From CAZDDI01 sp964504195 (GTDB lineage Bacteria > Chloroflexota > Anaerolineae > B4-G1 > SLSP01), in the NCBI GenBank assembly GCA_964504195.1, contig CAZDDI010000077.1:1-17303 (forward strand): a DNA stretch of 17,303 nt, written 5' to 3'. Both the position numbers and the translations under genes were made by a program. Under the pieces are notes generated by a model. The model was not told the DNA's origin, ran no database searches, and saw only the letters and a program-made list of their open reading frames with translations. Shown one piece after another: positions 7,321 to 14,091 of the stretch. How positions within the stretch are numbered: the first letter of the stretch is position 1; every line of letters starts with the position of its first letter.

Positions 7321-7372
7321 CTGGACCTCACGGACCCGAACCGTGCGCGCTACCAAGCTGCGCTACGCCCCG
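7299..7372 (-). tRNA. tRNA-Pro (anticodon CGG)
   Basis: A 74-nt cloverleaf on the minus strand. The acceptor CGGGGCG (7366-7372) pairs with CGCCCCG (7300-7306), with discriminator A at 7299. The D arm is GCGCAGCTTGGTAGCGC, the anticodon stem CACGG/CCGTG has loop TTCGGGT, and the T stem CAGGG/CCCTG has loop TTCAAAT. The anticodon CGG reads CCG. The 3' CCA is not encoded. The gene is intact, as expected if an element integrated while restoring its 3' end. An open frame on the opposite strand giving GFEPWTSRTR-like peptides is the known artefact of antisense tRNA. Confidence 0.95.
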
Positions 7373-7382
7373 AACTGCTTGC

Positions 7383-7410
7383 ATCATACCACACTTGGTC
7401 GTTTTAGCAA
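7383..7410 (-). promoter_or_regulatory. Promoter of tRNA-Pro
   Basis: On the minus strand there is a -35 TTGCTA (7405-7410), a 16-nt spacer ending in TGG, and a -10 TATGAT (7383-7388), giving an extended -10. The predicted start is a few bases before the mature tRNA 5' end. It lies back to back with the uppP promoter. Confidence 0.6.
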
Positions 7411-7419
7411 GAGCGCGCC

Positions 7420-7447
7420 TTGCCCTTTTGCGCGAGGCTGGTATTAT
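7420..7447 (+). promoter_or_regulatory. Candidate promoter of uppP
   Basis: TTGCCC (7420-7425), a 16-nt spacer and TATTAT (7442-7447) lie 47 nt before the GTG start. It is divergent from the tRNA promoter. The -10 and -35 are reasonable but not consensus. Confidence 0.45.
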
Positions 7448-7494
7448 GGCGTGAAACGGATTTGTACGCATTACGCGGCACATGGAGGTGCTTT

Positions 7495-8301
7495 GTGACT
7501 TGGTTTCAAGTATTACTATTAGGTATTGTGCAGGGCGCAACAGAATTCTTGCCGGTAAGTAGCTCCGGGCATCTCGTGTTGGCACGCTACTGGCTCGGCT
7601 GGCCCGACCCCGGTATCGCGCTGGATACGGTACTTCACGTCGGCACGTTACTCGCGCTGCTTGTCTATTTCTGGCGCGACCTGCTCACACTGGCGCAAGC
7701 GGCCTGGCTGAGCCTGCGTCACCGCTCGCTGGAAGACCCCCAGGCACGCCTGGCCTGGGCGCTCGTGCTGGGCACCATACCAGGCGTGCTGCTCGGCGTG
7801 ATTTTCGAGGATACCATCGAAGCGCTCTTCGGCGCTCCACAAGCAGCGGCCGGCTTCCTGCTGGTCACGGCGTTGCTGTTGACCTTCTCTGAACGCTTCG
7901 GTTCGCAAGGTCGCGCGCTGGAATCCCTCACCTGGCGCGACGCCATTCTCATTGGATTGGCGCAAGCGCTGGCGATTGCACCCGGCATCAGCCGCTCCGG
8001 TGCGACTATCGCCGTCGGCCTGCTGTTGGGTTTTCGCCGTAACGATGCAGCACGCTTTAGCTTCCTGCTAGCCATTCCCATCGTGGGCGGAGGCGGAGCA
8101 TACCAAATACTCAAACTACTCATCACCCCCTCGCCGATAGTGTCGCTGAGCACAATGGGTCTCGGGCTGCTCGCTGCCGCGTTTACCGGCTACGCAGCAG
8201 TTACGAGCCTGCTCGCTTTCGTGCGGCAACGCGGGCTATACCCCTTCGCCATCTACTGTGCCACAGTAGGACTGGTGACACTGGCGGTAATTTTGCTATG
8301 A
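7495..8301 (+). CDS. uppP: Undecaprenyl-diphosphatase UppP (BacA)
   Basis: A 268-residue polytopic membrane enzyme of the BacA/UppP family. It removes one phosphate from undecaprenyl diphosphate, recycling the lipid carrier for peptidoglycan and other wall polymers; overproduction gives bacitracin resistance in studied bacteria. Both signature motifs are present: QGATEFLPVSSSGH (13-26), with the glutamate and serine/histidine residues of the active site, and PGISRSG (163-169) with its arginine. Several hydrophobic segments fit the usual membrane-embedded fold, and the length is typical. I chose GTG 7495-7497 because GGAGGT lies 5 nt upstream and family similarity begins at once (TWFQVLLLGIVQG); the frame is open further upstream to 7420 but overlaps the promoter. 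Its stop overlaps the next gene's ATG. Confidence 0.96.
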   Translation: MTWFQVLLLGIVQGATEFLPVSSSGHLVLARYWLGWPDPGIALDTVLHVGTLLALLVYFWRDLLTLAQAAWLSLRHRSLEDPQARLAWALVLGTIPGVLLGVIFEDTIEALFGAPQAAAGFLLVTALLLTFSERFGSQGRALESLTWRDAILIGLAQALAIAPGISRSGATIAVGLLLGFRRNDAARFSFLLAIPIVGGGGAYQILKLLITPSPIVSLSTMGLGLLAAAFTGYAAVTSLLAFVRQRGLYPFAIYCATVGLVTLAVILL

Positions 8302-9128
8302 ACATGCGCAGCACGTTGCTGCTTCTGCTTTGCCTGATGCTGGTCGCATGTCGCGCGCCCCTGCCCTCCCCACCCCCCACCCTTGAACTGGATAGCGTGC
8401 CTTCGCAGACCTTGCGAATTGCCTATCCCGAAACCCTAGGGCCATTGGCAACGGCGTTGGCTTCCGCCTATCAGCGCGAAGTACCTACGGTACAAGTAAT
8501 TCTGGTCGAACGTGCCGATACGCTGGCTGTGCGTGCGTTGGAGAACGGTGCAGTAGATATAGCCCTGCTCACCTGGCTACCGTTCGAGCTACCGCCCGAC
8601 GCCTGGCAGCAACCGTTGGCAAGCGATGGGCTGGCAATTGTAGTCAACCCACAAAACGGCATCCCCGGCCTCACGCTCGATCAACTGCGCCGCTTGTTTC
8701 AAGGTCAACAGGATGAGTGGGACGAATGGGGCGGGCTGCCCGGCGCCCCCCAGATTGTGAGCCGCGAGGAAGCCGCCGGTGACTTCGCCTTTTTCCAGGC
8801 CTGGGTGATGGGAGATACACGGGTCACGCTCACCGCATACCTCGCACCCAACACAGAGGCCGTGCTGGGTGTAGTAGATGGTGATCAGATGGCAGTAGGG
8901 TACGTCTCCACCACACGGCTCGACAATCGCGTGCGCGCATTAGCTATTGAGGGCGTCCCCCCCGCACCGGAAATGGTGCAAGCCGGACATTATCCACTCA
9001 GCCGCGAGATTGTGGTCATGACATTGGGGGAGCCACAAGAAGCAGCCCGTTCCTTTACCCAATGGGTGCTTGGCTCGGATGGACAAAACTGGGTTACGCG
9101 CCTGGGCTTCCTGCCTGTGCAACCGTGA
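8298..9128 (+). CDS. PstS-like substrate-binding lipoprotein
   Basis: A 276-residue protein with a lipoprotein signal: a leucine-rich hydrophobic core and a lipobox LVAC with C18 as the lipidation site. The rest resembles a periplasmic-binding fold of the PstS/phosphate-binding type: LRIAYPETLGPLATALASAY near 39-58, a NGAVDIAL strand, and LTLDQLRRLFQG near 124-135, the usual hinge segment. The ligand may be phosphate or another oxyanion. No permease or ATPase genes are beside it, so it may be an orphan binder or sensor. The start overlaps the uppP stop as ATGA, implying coupled translation. A second ATG two codons later is an equal alternative. The link with UppP, which releases phosphate, is suggestive only. 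Confidence 0.8.
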   Translation: MNMRSTLLLLLCLMLVACRAPLPSPPPTLELDSVPSQTLRIAYPETLGPLATALASAYQREVPTVQVILVERADTLAVRALENGAVDIALLTWLPFELPPDAWQQPLASDGLAIVVNPQNGIPGLTLDQLRRLFQGQQDEWDEWGGLPGAPQIVSREEAAGDFAFFQAWVMGDTRVTLTAYLAPNTEAVLGVVDGDQMAVGYVSTTRLDNRVRALAIEGVPPAPEMVQAGHYPLSREIVVMTLGEPQEAARSFTQWVLGSDGQNWVTRLGFLPVQP

Positions 9129-9130
9129 AA

Positions 9131-9165
9131 TCAGCCCAGGCAGGTTTGGCCCCCCCCTGGGCTGA
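9131..9165. terminator. Hairpin between convergent genes
   Basis: TCAGCCCAGG (9131-9140) and CCTGGGCTGA (9156-9165) form a perfect 10-bp GC-rich stem with a 15-nt loop, lying between the stop codons of the lipoprotein gene and the convergent gene on the minus strand. There is no proper T-run on either side, so termination would be weak or bidirectional. Confidence 0.5.
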
Positions 9166-9171
9166 AATAGC

Positions 9172-10617
9172 TCATTCCCCTTGCGGATTGAAGAAGCGGT
9201 AAACGAGTTGCCCCACTGTGGCAAATGTAGGGACGCTTTCTTCCCAAGTAAGCCAATTCGGCTGGTAGAAGAAAACGCTGATGACGAAATCGCCGTTGGG
9301 ACTGTAGATGATGGCGCTACTGGCATAGGTACTACCCAGCCAACCCTGGTTGTGAGCCAGGCGCGTTCCCGGCGGCAACGCGCCTCCCAACGCCGCCGGT
9401 GTCGGATTTTGCGCCAATCCCCCCAACAGCTCCCGACATTCTTCCGTGGTCAATGTATCGGGATAGAGCACCCGCAATAGGCCGCCCCCACGCCCACACT
9501 GATAGCTTGCCTCCAATAACATTCCAGTATCCAACGGCGTGGTCTGGCGAAAAGGGTCAGGCAGGGTATTGATGTCAGTACGGCTGTTGGCTGTCGTGAC
9601 GAGGGGAATCGCGCGCGTCTCGTCCGGCGCGTTATACGGGGCGGCAATGAACGTATCGGCCATCCCCAAGCTGTGCATCCAGGCCGTGACCTGCTGCGCG
9701 CCTGTATAAGGGTCGGTGTTACCGATGGCGTTGAGCAGTGCATCGGCAGCGGCCGTGTCAGCGCGGGCGATTGAAGCACTGAGCAGAGCAGCCGTCTGTT
9801 GATCGGGAGCCGCATCCAGCAAATGGTAGCTCTTGGCGACTATGCCAATGTGGAGGGTGTTCAAACCGCTGAACGCAACCTTGCAATTGAGGCACAGCTC
9901 CTGCCCGGTCGTTAAATCTTTAACAAAGACACCCGCCACCCCCGAAAAGTCCGCCAGTTGACCTTGTAGCGCGCCGCTCAAAATTTCGATGGGAGTCATA
10001 GGCGCGGGTTCGATCTCGACCACCAGCGCCACCTCGCGCTCACTGGCAGAAAGCAACGCAGCGAGCACAAGCGGGCGCGAAGCTTCAATGTTCAACCGTG
10101 TGCCGGGCTGCGCAGGTCGGAAGGTACCGGCTTCAGGCAACAACACCGCACCTTGTGGTTCTTGATCGTACTGTTGCGCCAGGCGGCTAAGAAAGCTATC
10201 CAAACGGGCGCGAGAATAGGAAAACACGGGTTGCACATCTTGCACTTGTGCTTCGCGGCGTAACAACGTAGCGCGCACATATTCCAAAAAGCCCTGCGGT
10301 CCATCCTGTGCCAACAACACCGCGTCTAGATTGGAAGCCGTAGATTCAATGTCCAGAGTCAGATCCACCATCTCCGGGGCCAACAGCACCGATGTATTGT
10401 TGTAGTGCAACAACACCGTTGAGGCAAAGCCCTGCGAAATGCTGTTCAAAGCTTGCTGGCGGGTCATGCCGCTTACCGGTAGCCCGGCCATCGTCACACC
10501 CGTAGGCAGCACCCGCTTACCCGATTGCCAACCGGTATACAACCACGCCCCTGTCAGAAAGACAACAGTGAAAATTAAAAACAGGAGCATCCCTGCTCCA
10601 GAACTTCTTTTTTGCAC
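9172..10617 (-). CDS. Membrane-anchored YoaR-domain / beta-lactamase-fold protein, probably non-catalytic
   Basis: 481 residues. An N-terminal membrane anchor (about 10-28) is followed by an exported region with the YoaR/VanW-associated pattern GVTMAGLPVSGMTRQQAL (40-57), repeated elements to about 205, and a class A beta-lactamase-like domain (about 225-475). The fold is recognisable from VFVKDLTTGQE, SGLNTL (250-255), YPDTLTTEECRELL and SSAIIYSPNGDFVISVFF. The catalytic motifs are not kept: the SxxK position reads NTLH (253-256), the SDN region reads ARADTAAA (284-291), and the KTG position reads NQG (423-425). A binding or structural role at the cell wall is more likely than hydrolysis. 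The GTG at 10615-10617 fits the promoter 30 nt upstream; an ATG at 10588-10590 (residue 10) with GGAG before it is a good alternative. Convergent with the lipoprotein gene. Confidence 0.78.
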   Translation of the reverse strand: MQKRSSGAGMLLFLIFTVVFLTGAWLYTGWQSGKRVLPTGVTMAGLPVSGMTRQQALNSISQGFASTVLLHYNNTSVLLAPEMVDLTLDIESTASNLDAVLLAQDGPQGFLEYVRATLLRREAQVQDVQPVFSYSRARLDSFLSRLAQQYDQEPQGAVLLPEAGTFRPAQPGTRLNIEASRPLVLAALLSASEREVALVVEIEPAPMTPIEILSGALQGQLADFSGVAGVFVKDLTTGQELCLNCKVAFSGLNTLHIGIVAKSYHLLDAAPDQQTAALLSASIARADTAAADALLNAIGNTDPYTGAQQVTAWMHSLGMADTFIAAPYNAPDETRAIPLVTTANSRTDINTLPDPFRQTTPLDTGMLLEASYQCGRGGGLLRVLYPDTLTTEECRELLGGLAQNPTPAALGGALPPGTRLAHNQGWLGSTYASSAIIYSPNGDFVISVFFYQPNWLTWEESVPTFATVGQLVYRFFNPQGE

Positions 10618-10653
10618 GGATTGATTTACCCTTTCATTACTATTCAGTACACA

Positions 10654-10681
10654 AGTATAATCAATCCTGGCTCCGCGTCAA
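10654..10681 (-). promoter_or_regulatory. Sigma70-type promoter of the beta-lactamase-fold gene
   Basis: On the minus strand: TTGACG (10676-10681), a 16-nt spacer, and TATACT (10654-10659). The predicted start near 10647 leaves about 30 nt before the GTG start codon. It separates this gene from the phosphorylase/cupin cluster upstream. Confidence 0.7.
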
Positions 10682-10773
10682 CCAATCCGTAATTTTCAAA
10701 AAAACTTATCTCAACGCCATTCAGTCTAGGGCATAAAGACCTGGTAGGTTTCAAGTCGCACTCTAGCCGTCAT

Positions 10774-11196
10774 TCACCACAAGATCTGCGCCAACCGCAC
10801 GATCTCCGCCCTCTGTGCCGGCGCAAGTATGACCAGCGGCGAGTTGGCATCGGTCGTGTCCGCGTTCTCCACAATCAGCACGGTTGCATCGGCGCTCAGC
10901 GTATGCGTGTGCCACGCGCCGCGCTTAACGTTGTAGAGCTTCAGCGGTTCCATGTCCACCGCATGGATAGCGGTCACGGCATCCGCGCCCTCGCCGAAGA
11001 AAAGGATGCACCGTCCGGCCAGCAGCACGAAGACCTCATCGGTCTCATCGTGGCGCTGCATCGCGGCAAGATTCTCCGGCAGCAGTTCATCAATCGCGCA
11101 CAACACGGCCACCCGCCACACGCCGAAGTCAATGAGGGAACGATAGCCCTCGCCGGTGTAATCGCGGATTTCTAACAGGGATTCGGGTATGGACAT
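10774..11196 (-). CDS. Small cupin-domain protein
   Basis: A 140-residue single cupin barrel. Motif 1 is RHDETDEVFVLLAG (48-61), with H49 and E51 or E54 as likely metal ligands. Motif 2 is RGAWHTHTLS (92-101), with H96 and H98, followed by the strand ATVLIVEN. Such proteins bind a metal and act as isomerases, dioxygenases or sensors of small molecules; the substrate cannot be read. There is no signal peptide, so it is cytoplasmic. The ATG has GAGGA 6 nt upstream. It follows the 905-aa GH94 gene by 92 nt on the same strand, so a role in sugar or sugar-phosphate handling is plausible but unproven. The middle strand carries an insertion at about 68-82. Confidence 0.8.
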   Translation of the reverse strand: MSIPESLLEIRDYTGEGYRSLIDFGVWRVAVLCAIDELLPENLAAMQRHDETDEVFVLLAGRCILFFGEGADAVTAIHAVDMEPLKLYNVKRGAWHTHTLSADATVLIVENADTTDANSPLVILAPAQRAEIVRLAQILW

Positions 11197-11219
11197 GGCT
11201 ATTCCTCAAGAAATTTTTA

Positions 11220-11281
11220 ACGCAAAAACGTAAGGGCGCAAAGATGCAGAGAAAAACCAAGCAAGCTCTGCTTCTCTGCAT
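11220..11281. repeat. 8-bp tandem repeat units plus hairpin (copy 1)
   Basis: Four consecutive 8-mers on the plus strand: ACGCAAAA, ACGTAAGG, GCGCAAAG and ATGCAGAG (11220-11251). The last overlaps a 9-bp perfect stem, ATGCAGAGA (11244-11252) with TCTCTGCAT (11273-11281). It fills the spacer after the 905-aa GH94 gene and before the cupin gene. It is related to the repeat at 14031-14076. Confidence 0.65.
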
Positions 11282-11288
11282 TGATTTG

Positions 11289-14006
11289 TCATCCAATCAT
11301 TGCACACGCCTGCAACGTAACCTCAAGCCGGTGTGCAGACTGCGCATCTAACGCGGCGATTAGCGCACGCGCAATCACCACTTCCGCACCGGGGGCGATG
11401 GGCAGCACGTCACCATCCAGCACAACGGCGGCGATGGCGTAGTCGCCCGCATCCAACCCCGCCGGGTTGTGGTAGATGATGTCCAGCGTCCGCCCGGCAA
11501 AGAGGGCGCGGACGCTCGCCCGCCCCTCCGCATCGAATTGCTCGCGCACCAGGCGCGGACGCAAACGCAAGTCGCCCCACTTGCCCTGCACGCCATAGAC
11601 CTCGGTGAGCAGCGTGAGCAGATACCAGCTCGCCGAGCCAGTGAGATACGGGTAGACGCCCCGCCCGCGCGGGGTGACGTACTCCGGCAGCCCCGGATAC
11701 ATCCGGCTGACGGGGAAGTTCTGGCAATGTTGGTAGATGCCATCCAGCACGCGGAAGCCCTCGCGCACGAAGCCGCGCCGGTAGAGGGCGGTCGCGTACA
11801 TCACGGCCATGTGCGTGAACATCGCCCCGTTCTCCTTGTGCCCAAACGCGAAGCCGAAGCAGCGCCCCAGATTGTGCAGCACCTCGCCGAAATCCGTGTT
11901 GAGGCGCGGCCCGCCCACACGCTCGTCGTAGAGATGATGGTTGACCGTGCGGACGATCTCCGCTGCCTGCGCGTCGGTCGCCACGCCCGCCATCAGCGCG
12001 AAGACCTGTCCGGTGAGCGTCATCCGCGCGCCCTGAGGATGCTCCCCCTCCACGCGCTGCCCGTCGTTGTCATAGTAACCGTTGAACCAGCCACAGCCTT
12101 CGGCGGTCAACCATTCCTGCGCCCGCAGGTGCGCCATGAGCCAGTCCGCTTTGGTGTCGAGGTCACGCGCCAGTGCCGTCAGCGTCACCGTAGCCTTCTC
12201 GCCGGAAAGCGTGGGCTGCACCGTCTCAAAGTAAGCACGCAGCCGGGACTGCTTGTTCTCGACCGAGCCGTAATCCATCGGCGAGGCCAGCGTATCCAGC
12301 AGCGCGAGCAACTCGACCGCCAGCGCGGCCTCAGTCACGCCGGACTGCTCCAGTTGGCGGACGAGCCGCGCCAGCTCGCACAGATTCCCGGCGTAGAGCG
12401 CAGTGAAGGCGACGCTCTCGCCGCGCTCCGGGGCCATATCAAGGCCATCGTTCCAGTCGGCCCCTTCAAGGCGGATGATGTTGTGCTCGCCCACGTTGAA
12501 GAAGGCCGTGAGGTGCTGCACCAGCAGGTGCTCCAACACGCTACCCAGGTACGGCATCCCAGCGACGGTCTTGAGTGCGCTATTTCCGTCCCAGTCCGCG
12601 TCCACCCGCTGCGCGCGATGGAGATAGGCGTCCTGGAAATAGCCCTGGTCGGCCAGGAGAAAGTCCAGGTCGCCGCTGGTGTGGATGTAGAGCAGCGTGG
12701 TGAGCAGCGGCCACGCGCCATGATCCATCCACACACGGGGGATGTTGTTGCGGTCGGCCTTGAACTCGCCGTTCGCGCCGATGATAGTGGCATTGCTGCC
12801 ATCGCTGCGCACGCCCGCGAAGTTGTGCAGGAGCGCCGGGCGCACGGCATCGGGTTCGGTGAGCAGGAGCGCAAGCTGATCTTGCCAGAGGTCGCGCCAG
12901 CCGCGCCCACCCCGCCCGTAATCGTGATAGGGCATAAAGGAATTGCCGCACCAGCGGCGGAGCGTGGGTTGCAGAGTCACCCAGCGCATCCAAGCGTTGA
13001 AGCGCGCATCGCCGGTTTGCACAGCGAATGTCGCTAGTTTTTCGTCCCAATAGGCGCGCGTCTGCTCCAGCGCGGCGGCGAATTTCTGCGCGTCGCCGTA
13101 GCGAGCGAGCAAGGCCGCCAGGTCGTCGCTCTTGCTGATGGCAAGGATGAGGACGTAGGCGCGGCTCTCGCCCAGCGCGAGCGTGATCTCGCGGAAGCGC
13201 AGGCCGCCGAGTGCCTCGTAGCCATTCAGGGCGACGCCCGCCGGAACGCCGGGACGCGCCTCCCGCACGGCGGCGGGCCAATCCAGCGTGCCGCCCGCGC
13301 CGATGAAGTCCTCGACGGTGGGAAAGAACGCCTCCGGCGCGCTGCCACCCCCCTCCGCGCCAAGCACGGCATAGGTGAGCGTGTTAACCGTGTGCCCGCG
13401 CTCGTCGAAGGAGAGCGTCGGCTTGACCAGCACGCCATGCTGCTCGACGCGAATCCGGTGCAGCAGCGCGGTGACGTGGCGATGGTCGCGCAGGTTGTCG
13501 GCGGAGCGTCCGTAGAGCGGGATGGCGGCGGTGGGCGTGAGCGCGAGGGGCGCACTGCCGGTGTTGGTCAGCGTGACGCGCATCAATTCGACGTGATCCT
13601 CATTTGCAGGCACGAAGTTGACGATCTCAGCCTGCACGCCGAGCGCAGCTTTGGCGCGGGTAACTTTGTGCCAGAGCAGCCCCGCTTCAAGCGTGACGGC
13701 ATCCTCACCGGCCAGCCCCGCGAGCTGGGCCGCGCTGTTGCCCGTCGCCGACCAGACCTGCCCCTCGGCGGTGCGCACCCAGAAATTGCGCGCCGCCCGC
13801 GAGGTGTGCAGATCCTCCACCGAGACCGGCGGCAGCAGGAAGCTGTTCTGCCCGGTCTTGGCGTCGCCGTGCAGCGTGGGGGTGACGGCGGAGATCATCC
13901 CGGCCTCGTTGACCAGCGGGAAGTAGAGGTAACTCGTCCGCTGCGGGTCAGACAGGACGAAATCGCCGTTGGTGTTGGTGAAGTGCCAGGTGGTGGATTG
14001 CTTCAT
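11289..14006 (-). CDS. GH94-family glycoside phosphorylase-like protein (905 aa)
   Basis: 905 residues without a signal peptide. It resembles GH94 (cellobiose phosphorylase family), enzymes that split beta-glucosides with phosphate into a sugar 1-phosphate and a shorter sugar. An N-terminal beta-sandwich (about 1-310, ending with TLALGESRAYVLILAIS) precedes an (alpha/alpha)6 barrel (about 335-810). Barrel motifs: RGWRDLWQDQLALLL (368-382), EGADWNDGLD (514-523), whose DWNDG carries the family's catalytic acid, GHKENGAMFTHMA (722-734), and TGSASWYLL (789-797). A C-terminal beta-domain follows, with GDLRLRPRL. Length exceeds cellobiose phosphorylase (about 810 aa). The exact linkage cleaved is unknown; cellobiose, cyclic-glucan or beta-1,2-glucan specificities all occur. 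ATG 14006 has GGAG 7 nt upstream. It sits 85 nt behind the SOGP-like gene. Confidence 0.82.
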   Translation of the reverse strand: MKQSTTWHFTNTNGDFVLSDPQRTSYLYFPLVNEAGMISAVTPTLHGDAKTGQNSFLLPPVSVEDLHTSRAARNFWVRTAEGQVWSATGNSAAQLAGLAGEDAVTLEAGLLWHKVTRAKAALGVQAEIVNFVPANEDHVELMRVTLTNTGSAPLALTPTAAIPLYGRSADNLRDHRHVTALLHRIRVEQHGVLVKPTLSFDERGHTVNTLTYAVLGAEGGGSAPEAFFPTVEDFIGAGGTLDWPAAVREARPGVPAGVALNGYEALGGLRFREITLALGESRAYVLILAISKSDDLAALLARYGDAQKFAAALEQTRAYWDEKLATFAVQTGDARFNAWMRWVTLQPTLRRWCGNSFMPYHDYGRGGRGWRDLWQDQLALLLTEPDAVRPALLHNFAGVRSDGSNATIIGANGEFKADRNNIPRVWMDHGAWPLLTTLLYIHTSGDLDFLLADQGYFQDAYLHRAQRVDADWDGNSALKTVAGMPYLGSVLEHLLVQHLTAFFNVGEHNIIRLEGADWNDGLDMAPERGESVAFTALYAGNLCELARLVRQLEQSGVTEAALAVELLALLDTLASPMDYGSVENKQSRLRAYFETVQPTLSGEKATVTLTALARDLDTKADWLMAHLRAQEWLTAEGCGWFNGYYDNDGQRVEGEHPQGARMTLTGQVFALMAGVATDAQAAEIVRTVNHHLYDERVGGPRLNTDFGEVLHNLGRCFGFAFGHKENGAMFTHMAVMYATALYRRGFVREGFRVLDGIYQHCQNFPVSRMYPGLPEYVTPRGRGVYPYLTGSASWYLLTLLTEVYGVQGKWGDLRLRPRLVREQFDAEGRASVRALFAGRTLDIIYHNPAGLDAGDYAIAAVVLDGDVLPIAPGAEVVIARALIAALDAQSAHRLEVTLQACAMIG

Positions 14007-14030
14007 TTTCTAGCTCCAAAATCAGATTTA

Positions 14031-14076
14031 ACGCAAAGACGCAAAGGCGCAAAGAAAAAACTTGGTGGTTTTGCGT
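14031..14076. repeat. 8-bp tandem repeat units with inverted end (copy 2)
   Basis: Three exact-register 8-mers on the plus strand, ACGCAAAG (14031-14038), ACGCAAAG (14039-14046) and GCGCAAAG (14047-14054). After an A-rich gap comes TTTGCGT (14070-14076), the reverse complement of ACGCAAA, so the element can fold. It occupies most of the spacer between the two GH94-type genes and matches the pattern at 11220-11251. Confidence 0.7.
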
Positions 14077-14091
14077 GAGTTTTTTCCACTT

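Noticed and set aside
7235..7498. 87-codon plus-strand frame containing GFEPWTSRTR
   Set aside because: Translation of the antisense strand of tRNA-Pro, a well-known false protein in databases.
10677..10773. T-rich stretch downstream of the cupin gene as a terminator
   Set aside because: A run of seven T is present on the minus strand but no stable stem precedes it, only a weak 5-bp one further upstream.
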